Positions 6,145 to 10,683 of a stretch of DNA of 10,683 nt are shown here, one piece after another. Source of the DNA: SIG588 sp045654545 (GTDB taxonomy: Bacteria > Bacillota > Clostridia > Oscillospirales > Acutalibacteraceae); the NCBI GenBank assembly GCA_045654545.1, contig JAZONO010000137.1, forward strand, positions 1 to 10,683, given 5' to 3'. Under the pieces are notes generated by a model. That model did not search any database. It had not been told where the DNA came from and saw only the letters and a list, made by a program, of their open reading frames with translations. Numbering within the stretch: position 1 is the stretch's first letter; the number at the start of each line of letters is the position of its first letter. A program made the position numbers and the translations under genes.

Positions 6145-7353
6145 ATGTTGATTGTTAAGAAATTCGGCGGCAGTTCCGTGGCCAATGCCGAACGCGTCTT
6201 TAACGTGGCGCGCATCATCACGGAAGATTACAAAAAAGGCAACGACGTGGTGGTGGTCGTGTCAGCACAGGGCGACACGACGGATGACCTGATCGAAAAG
6301 GCAAAAGAGATCACCGCCCGTCCGAACAAGCGCGAGATGGATCAGTTGCTTGCCGCCGGTGAGCAGATCTCCATTGCGTTGCTCGCCATGGCGATCGGCG
6401 AACTCGGTTGCCCCGTGGTGTCGTTGCTCGGCTGGCAGGCAGGGTTCCGCACCAACACTACCTATTCTGCCGCGCGCATCAAGCGTGTGGAGACCGAGCG
6501 TATTCGCAGTGAGCTGGAAAAGAAGCGCATTGTGGTGGTGGCAGGCTTCCAGGGCATCAACCGCAACGACGACATCACCACCTTCGGTCGTGGCGGTTCG
6601 GACACCAGCGCGGTGGCGATCGCCGCTTCGATGAAAGCGGATCTCTGCCAGATCTACACCGACGTGGAGGGCGTGTACACCGCCGATCCGCGCAAAGTGG
6701 CGAACACCCGTAAACTCGATGAGATCACCTATGACGAAATGTTGGAACTGGCGACCCTCGGTGCGCAGGTGCTCAACAACCGTTCGGTGGAAATGGCGAA
6801 AAAGTATAACGTGGAGATGGAAGTTCTCTCCAGTTTGAATCCGGTGCCCGGCACCAAAGTTAAGGAGGCTACGAATATGGAAAAAATGATGATCAGCAGT
6901 GTGGCAAAGGACGCGCACGTGGCGCGTGTTATGATCGTGGGTATCCCCGACGAGCCGGGTATCGCGTTTAAGATCTTCTCTCGCGTGGCGCAGGCGCACA
7001 TCAACGTGGATATGATCCTGCAGTCGGTGGGTCGCGACGGCACCAAGGATATCACCTTTACCGTGCCGGAAGATTGCGGCGAGGCAGCTGTGGCGGCTTT
7101 GCAGGAGTATGCCGATCGCGTGGGCGCAAAGAGCCTGACCTTCGACACCACCACCGCAAAAGTGTCGGTCGTGGGTGCCGGCATGGAAACGCACGAAGGC
7201 GTGGCGGCGAAAATGTTTGAAGCGCTGTCCGAAAAGAACATCAACATCCAGATGATCTCCACCAGCGAGATCAAGGTGTCGGTGCTGATCGCGGCAGAGG
7301 ATGCGGATCGTGCCGTGGCGGCGGTTCACGCGAAATTCTTCGACGAAATGTAA
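6145..7353 (+). CDS. lysC: Aspartokinase, alpha-subunit reading frame
   Basis: This 402-residue enzyme phosphorylates L-aspartate, the committed step to lysine, DAP, methionine and threonine. The amino-acid kinase domain (1-240) shows KFGGSSV (6-12), the ATP/aspartate motif FGRGGSDTSA (147-156) and YTDVEGVYTADPR (171-183). Two ACT domains follow at about 262-330 and 338-400, with PDEPGIAFKIFSRVAQ (268-283) and the well-conserved INIQMISTSEIKVSVL (366-381), where effector binding occurs in this class. The length and domain order match the Bacillus/Corynebacterium alpha2beta2 aspartokinases. SAQGDTTDDL (40-49) differs from the common SAMG form at residue 42. AAGGAGA at 6128-6134 overlaps the hom stop and lies 10 nt before the ATG. 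It is the last gene of the operon and is followed by a strong hairpin. No aspartate-semialdehyde dehydrogenase gene is present in the window. Confidence 0.97.
   Translation: MLIVKKFGGSSVANAERVFNVARIITEDYKKGNDVVVVVSAQGDTTDDLIEKAKEITARPNKREMDQLLAAGEQISIALLAMAIGELGCPVVSLLGWQAGFRTNTTYSAARIKRVETERIRSELEKKRIVVVAGFQGINRNDDITTFGRGGSDTSAVAIAASMKADLCQIYTDVEGVYTADPRKVANTRKLDEITYDEMLELATLGAQVLNNRSVEMAKKYNVEMEVLSSLNPVPGTKVKEATNMEKMMISSVAKDAHVARVMIVGIPDEPGIAFKIFSRVAQAHINVDMILQSVGRDGTKDITFTVPEDCGEAAVAALQEYADRVGAKSLTFDTTTAKVSVVGAGMETHEGVAAKMFEALSEKNINIQMISTSEIKVSVLIAAEDADRAVAAVHAKFFDEM
6877..7353 (+). CDS. lysC: Internal in-frame start: aspartokinase beta (regulatory) subunit
   Basis: Inside lysC, AAGGAGG at 6862-6868 lies 8 nt before ATG 6877, which is Met245 of the full protein and in frame. 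Initiation here gives a 158-residue product holding only the two ACT domains and beginning MEKMMISSVAKDAHVARV. In Bacillus subtilis aspartokinase II and Corynebacterium glutamicum the same gene makes a large alpha and a small beta chain from nested starts, with the beta start at nearly the same residue in Bacillus. The ribosome site is a better match to consensus than that of the alpha chain itself (AAGGAGA), so substantial beta synthesis is expected. Expression is inferred; the sequence shows only the site. Confidence 0.78.
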   Translation: MEKMMISSVAKDAHVARVMIVGIPDEPGIAFKIFSRVAQAHINVDMILQSVGRDGTKDITFTVPEDCGEAAVAALQEYADRVGAKSLTFDTTTAKVSVVGAGMETHEGVAAKMFEALSEKNINIQMISTSEIKVSVLIAAEDADRAVAAVHAKFFDEM

Positions 7354-7370
7354 TTCAAAACCATAAAAGG

Positions 7371-7404
7371 CAAGGCACGGTGTGTTGGAACACACCGTGC
7401 CTTG
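7371..7404. terminator. Shared hairpin terminator between convergent lysC and rsmF transcripts
   Basis: CAAGGCACGGTGTGTT at 7371-7386 is the exact reverse complement of AACACACCGTGCCTTG at 7389-7404. As RNA it would form a 14-bp stem with a TTGGAA loop. On the plus strand it is followed by ATTTGTTTAT, on the minus strand by CCTTTTATGG, so each side has a short, interrupted U-tract. It lies 17 nt after the lysC stop and 29 nt after the rsmF stop, which fits a bidirectional terminator serving both operons. Confidence 0.85.
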
Positions 7405-7433
7405 ATTTGTTTATAGCATTAAAATCAAGAGGT

Positions 7434-8783
7434 TTATATGCGTAAGCCTTTGGGATAGCGATTTTTCAGCGTGCCGTTCACAGCCTTCCCAAAACCTACC
7501 ACCGCGCCATCCGCCGCCACCGCTGTCCAGCCGGACAGCAAGGGGTCGCAGGGAATAGTCTCGCCGTGCAAAAAGGCGGCCAAGGCTGGGTCGTCGGGGG
7601 ATAACGTGTGCACGCGGCGACAGTTTTCTGCCCGTGCGGCGGCGAATATGCTGTGGGAGGGCTCCAGGCGATTTTTGCAGATCTCCGCCACCGCCACCCC
7701 TGCCGCCAGCAGATGCAACGACGTGGCAGGCATGGTGGGGGGCAACAGCCGCACCGTATCGCCCACCGTCACAAAGGTGCCGCACGGCTCGTCAACAAAG
7801 AGCTCGCGGTACAACGCCGCGGCTTCGGCGGCATACAAATCTTTCTTGGGGGGCACATAAGGGGAAGCGGCAATGGGACTGTCCCCTTTCTTGTGAAACA
7901 AAGCCAGAAAATGCCCTTCGCCGCCGTGTTGCGGCAAAACACGCCGTCCTGCCGCCGTGGGGAACGTGTCACACAACGGGAACGCCGCTTGCCCAAACGG
8001 CAGATGGGTGAGATCACCCGGCTCGAAATCGGGGTGAGTTTCCAAAAACCATGCCGCATTTTGCTCGTTTTCTTCGGGGGCAAAGGTGCAGGTGGAATAG
8101 AGCAGGCGACCGCCGGGGCGCAGGGCACGGGCGGCGGCATCCAAAATGGTGCGTTGCCGCGCGGCACAGAGCTGTACGTTATCCAAACTCCATTCGCGCA
8201 AGGCGGCTTCTTCCTTGCGGAACATCCCTTCGCCCGAGCAGGGGGCATCGCACAGCACCGCATCAAACGCGCCTTCCAGTGCCTCCGCCAGCACGGCGGT
8301 ATCCAGCGAGGTGACCACCGCATTACGCACGCCGCACCGTTCCAGATTCTGCATCAACGGGGTGGCGCGTGCGCGCACGTATTCGTTACACCACAGCAAC
8401 CCTTCGCCGCCCAGCGCGGCGGCAATCTGGGTGGATTTGCCGCCGGGGGCGGCACACAGATCCAACACCCTCTCCCCTGCCTGCGGCGCCAATGCCGTCA
8501 CCGCCGACATGGCCGACGGTTCTTGCCGATAATATACCCCTGCGTGGTGCAGAGGGTCATCGCCTGCTTTGCGATCGCTTTTCAGGGCATACCCGAGCGG
8601 CGCAAAGGGGGTGGGCGCGATCTCCTCCCCCAACAACTCACAAGCACGGGCAGGATCTAACTTCAACGGGTTTAACCGCAACCCACGCGAGGGGGTATCT
8701 TTTTGGAAGGCCGTAGCAAATGCCGCGTACTCTTCGTCGAGCAGGGCGCGCATGCGCGCTTCAAATTCCTTGGGAAATTCCAT
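7434..8783 (-). CDS. rsmF: 16S rRNA m5C methyltransferase, NOL1/NOP2/Sun family (RsmF-like)
   Basis: This 449-residue protein is predicted to transfer a methyl group from S-adenosylmethionine to cytosine C5 in ribosomal RNA. The SAM-binding motif DLCAAPGGKST is at 108-118. DAPCSGEGMFRK (179-190) carries Cys182, needed in this family for product release, and STCTFAPEENE (230-240) carries Cys232, the covalent nucleophile. The N-terminal part (1-100) and the C-terminal third (about 300-449), ending NRYPKGLRI, match the longer RsmF/YebU-type layout rather than RsmB. An ATG at 8792 is also in frame, but ATG 8783 is preferred because AAAGGA (8797-8792) then lies 8 nt upstream, whereas it would touch the first ATG directly. 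The exact target base cannot be read from sequence; the RsmF assignment rests on architecture. Confidence 0.92.
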   Translation of the reverse strand: MEFPKEFEARMRALLDEEYAAFATAFQKDTPSRGLRLNPLKLDPARACELLGEEIAPTPFAPLGYALKSDRKAGDDPLHHAGVYYRQEPSAMSAVTALAPQAGERVLDLCAAPGGKSTQIAAALGGEGLLWCNEYVRARATPLMQNLERCGVRNAVVTSLDTAVLAEALEGAFDAVLCDAPCSGEGMFRKEEAALREWSLDNVQLCAARQRTILDAAARALRPGGRLLYSTCTFAPEENEQNAAWFLETHPDFEPGDLTHLPFGQAAFPLCDTFPTAAGRRVLPQHGGEGHFLALFHKKGDSPIAASPYVPPKKDLYAAEAAALYRELFVDEPCGTFVTVGDTVRLLPPTMPATSLHLLAAGVAVAEICKNRLEPSHSIFAAARAENCRRVHTLSPDDPALAAFLHGETIPCDPLLSGWTAVAADGAVVGFGKAVNGTLKNRYPKGLRI

Positions 8784-8800
8784 GTGGGACATCCTTTCCG

Positions 8801-8835
8801 AAAAAACACGGGCGAGGTGTTCCCCGCCCGTGTTT
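8801..8835 (-). terminator. Intrinsic terminator of the transketolase operon
   Basis: Read on the minus strand, AAACACGGGCG (8835-8825) pairs perfectly over 11 bp with CGCCCGTGTTT (8814-8804). An A-C mismatch and two more G-C pairs lie inside. The stem runs straight into six T residues (8806-8801). It starts 7 nt after the stop codon of the C-terminal transketolase subunit, and the ribosome site of the methyltransferase gene begins just beyond it. Confidence 0.88.
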
Positions 8836-8842
8836 CGGTCGT

Positions 8843-9790
8843 TTACTGTTTCAGAGCCAACGCTTCGTGCACTTTTTTAACGATCGCGTCTGCCGACAAA
8901 CCGAACAGCGGCAACAGGTCGAGTGCCGGGCCGGATTTGCCGAAGGTGTCTTGCACACCCACGCGCAACACGGGAACGGGGCACTTTTCGGCCACGGCTT
9001 CCGCCACGGCACTGCCCAAACCGCCGATGATGTTGTGTTCTTCAGCGGTGACGATCGCGCCCGTTTCGGCGGCGGCTTGCCACACCAATTCGCGGTCGAG
9101 CGGCTTGATGGTCGCCATGTTGATCACACGGGCGGCAACCCCTTCGGCGGCAAGGGTATCCGCCGCTTTCAGCGCTTCGCCGAGCAACAGACCGTTCGCA
9201 ATGATCGCCACGTCGTTACCTTCGCGCAGGGTTACGCCTTTGCCGATCTCAAATTTGTAGTCGGCCGGAGTGACGTTTTCCACCGCCAAGCGGCCAAAGC
9301 GCAGATACACGGGACCTTCCATCGCCGCGGCGGCAAACACCGCCTGTGTGGCTTCGTTATCGTCCGCCGGGGAAATGATGGTCATGCCGGGAATGGTGCG
9401 CATCAGCGCAATGTCCTCACAGCACTGGTGGGTCGCGCCGTCCTCGCCCACCGAAATGCCGGCGTGGGTTGCACCGATCTTCACGTTCAGGTGCGGATAG
9501 CCGATGGAGTTGCGGATCTGTTCGAACGCACGACCGGCCGCAAACATCGCAAAGGAGGAGGCGAACACCACTTTACCGGTGGTGGCGAGACCTGCCGCAA
9601 TGCTCATCATATTGCCTTCCGCAATGCCGCAATCGAAGAAACGGTCGGGGAACGCCTTTTTGAAACCGCCCGTTTTGGTGGCGGCGGCGAGGTCGGCATC
9701 CAGCACCACGAGGTTGGGCATGCTCTCGCCCAACGTGACCAGTGCCGCGCCATAGGAGTCACGGGTTGCCTTTTTCACTACGTCTGCCAT
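8843..9790 (-). CDS. Transketolase, C-terminal subunit
   Basis: This 315-residue protein supplies the pyrimidine-binding and C-terminal domains of a two-gene transketolase, which transfers two-carbon ketol units in the non-oxidative pentose phosphate pathway. The catalytic Glu that activates thiamine diphosphate sits in CGIAEGNM (54-61, Glu58). GISVGEDGATHQ (111-122) with His121 and the conserved FGR (165-167) line the substrate site. The C-terminal domain starts near residue 192, with KPLDRE at 229-234. ATG 9790 is chosen over the longer frame start at 9814 because GGAGGG (9804-9799) is 8 nt upstream of it, inside the last codons of the previous gene. Only 4 nt separate the two subunit genes, so translation is probably coupled. 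DXP synthase and pyruvate dehydrogenase E1-beta share this fold, but the upstream partner identifies it as transketolase-type. Confidence 0.95.
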   Translation of the reverse strand: MADVVKKATRDSYGAALVTLGESMPNLVVLDADLAAATKTGGFKKAFPDRFFDCGIAEGNMMSIAAGLATTGKVVFASSFAMFAAGRAFEQIRNSIGYPHLNVKIGATHAGISVGEDGATHQCCEDIALMRTIPGMTIISPADDNEATQAVFAAAAMEGPVYLRFGRLAVENVTPADYKFEIGKGVTLREGNDVAIIANGLLLGEALKAADTLAAEGVAARVINMATIKPLDRELVWQAAAETGAIVTAEEHNIIGGLGSAVAEAVAEKCPVPVLRVGVQDTFGKSGPALDLLPLFGLSADAIVKKVHEALALKQ

Positions 9791-9794
9791 GATC

Positions 9795-10637
9795 TCAACC
9801 CTCCAATTCCGCAAGGCGTGCGGTCAGTTCCGCCATCGCCGTATCGTACTGTTCTTTGTTCGGCGCACTGCCGTGCCAACCCACCTGGTTTTCCATGAAG
9901 GAAACGCCCTTGCCCTTGGTGGTGCGCATAATGATGGCGGTGGGCTGACCTTTGGTGGCCCGTGCGCCCGAAAACGCCATTTCCAACTGGTCGAAGTCGT
10001 GACCGTCCACCACGATCACACGGAAACCGAACGCCGCAAATTTTTCCGGAATGGGATGCGGATTGTTCACTTCGCGCACCGTGCCGTCGATCTGCAGGTC
10101 GTTGTTATCCACGATCACACACAGGTTGTCAAGCCCTTTTGCTGCCGCAAACATGGCAGCTTCCCACACTTGACCTTCTTGGATCTCGCCGTCCCCCAGA
10201 ATGGAGTACACGCGATAATCCGCGCCGTCCAGCTTGCCGCCGAGCGCCATGCCGACCGCCGCCGAAACACCCTGGCCGAGCGAACCGGAGGACATATCCA
10301 CACCGGGAGTGCCCTTCATGTCGGGGTGACCTTGCAACATCGCACCGATGTGACGGAGGCTTTGGATCTCCGCACGGTCAAAATAGCCTTTTTCCGCCAG
10401 AGCGCCGTACAGCGCCGGTGCGGCGTGACCTTTGGAAAGCACCATACGGTCACGGGAAGGGTCTTTGGGATTCTTGGGACCCACCTTCATTTCCTTCCAA
10501 TACAAGTACGTCAGCACGTCCGCGATGGAAAGCGAGCCGCCGGGGTGACCGCTTTTGGCGTGGAACGTGCCCTCGATAATGTCCATGCGGATACGGGTGG
10601 CCGTTGCCGCAAGACAAGTCTTTTCACGTGTGTCCAT
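9795..10637 (-). CDS. Transketolase, N-terminal subunit
   Basis: This 280-residue protein forms the thiamine-diphosphate pyrophosphate-binding half of the split transketolase. The cofactor motif begins GDGEIQEG (148-155) and ends with Asn178-Asn179 in VDNND. Conserved histidines are visible in SGHPGGS (29-35, His31), KGHAAPALYG (69-78, His71), QGHPD (102-106, His104) and GWHG (253-256, His255). It ends where the partner subunit begins; the complete enzyme would be a heterotetramer. Split transketolases are common in Clostridia, Thermotogae and archaea. ATG 10637 is selected because GGAGG (10651-10647) lies 9 nt upstream; the in-frame TTG at 10646 abuts the ribosome site and is unlikely. Only 46 nt of leader remain in the window and I see no convincing promoter in it. 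Confidence 0.95.
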   Translation of the reverse strand: MDTREKTCLAATATRIRMDIIEGTFHAKSGHPGGSLSIADVLTYLYWKEMKVGPKNPKDPSRDRMVLSKGHAAPALYGALAEKGYFDRAEIQSLRHIGAMLQGHPDMKGTPGVDMSSGSLGQGVSAAVGMALGGKLDGADYRVYSILGDGEIQEGQVWEAAMFAAAKGLDNLCVIVDNNDLQIDGTVREVNNPHPIPEKFAAFGFRVIVVDGHDFDQLEMAFSGARATKGQPTAIIMRTTKGKGVSFMENQVGWHGSAPNKEQYDTAMAELTARLAELEG

Positions 10638-10664
10638 TACATACAACCTCCATGTTCGGTGATT

Positions 10665-10677
10665 AAGGTGACACGAG
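10665..10677 (-). repeat. Copy 2 of the 13-nt leader motif (CTCGTGTCACCTT)
   Basis: The motif is identical to the one at 85-97 but lies on the opposite strand, 27 nt before the transketolase ATG. The flanking bases are partly alike (GAATCG before copy 1, GGATTA before copy 2), so the true element may be longer; the window ends 6 nt beyond it. CACCTT again lies ahead of a GGAGGT ribosome site, though pairing here would be weaker. Confidence 0.4.
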
Positions 10678-10683
10678 TAATCC

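Noticed and set aside
7608..8660. A 350-codon plus-strand open frame opposite the methyltransferase gene.
   Set aside because: It is the antisense of well-conserved SAM-methyltransferase motifs, has no family resemblance and a shadow-type composition.

Overview
The window reads as ordinary chromosome of a moderately GC-rich Clostridia-type Firmicute, most likely an Oscillospiraceae/Ruminococcaceae-like gut anaerobe. This is inferred from three things: strong AGGAGG-type ribosome sites before nearly every gene, a transketolase split into two genes, and an ACT-protein/hom/lysC cluster together with a MarR-controlled heterodimeric ABC exporter. No phage, transposon, CRISPR, tRNA or rRNA was found, and base and codon use look even across the window.

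Layout. (1) About 115-4257, plus strand: a MarR-family regulator followed, with overlapping junctions, by two ABC exporter half-transporters. The nucleotide-binding motifs of the two halves are complementary (one lacks the catalytic Glu and the His switch, the other has LSQGQ in place of LSGGQ), so together they should form one heterodimeric exporter with one active and one degenerate ATP site. (2) 4258-4427: intergenic, with a hairpin, a well-formed sigma-A promoter with an extended -10 (4340-4368), and a leader hairpin just before the ribosome site. (3) 4428-7353, plus strand: an HTH+ACT protein (PheB/UPF0735 type), homoserine dehydrogenase and aspartokinase. This operon sets flux into the aspartate family (Lys, Met, Thr, DAP), and all three products carry ACT or ACT-like regulatory domains. 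The aspartokinase gene has a clear internal in-frame ribosome site and ATG for a separate beta subunit. (4) 7371-7404: a hairpin terminator shared by two convergent transcripts. (5) 7434-10637, minus strand: a transketolase pair (N-terminal subunit upstream, C-terminal subunit 4 nt downstream), then an intrinsic terminator, then an RsmF-type rRNA m5C methyltransferase with no room for its own promoter between.

Several starts were moved inward from the longest reading frame because a Shine-Dalgarno site clearly decides them (2272, 4428, 8783, 9790, 10637). No candidate for a wholly new multi-gene system is visible. The points most worth checking are the internal aspartokinase start, the complementary ATPase asymmetry, and a 13-nt motif found upstream of the first gene at both ends of the window in mirror orientation.
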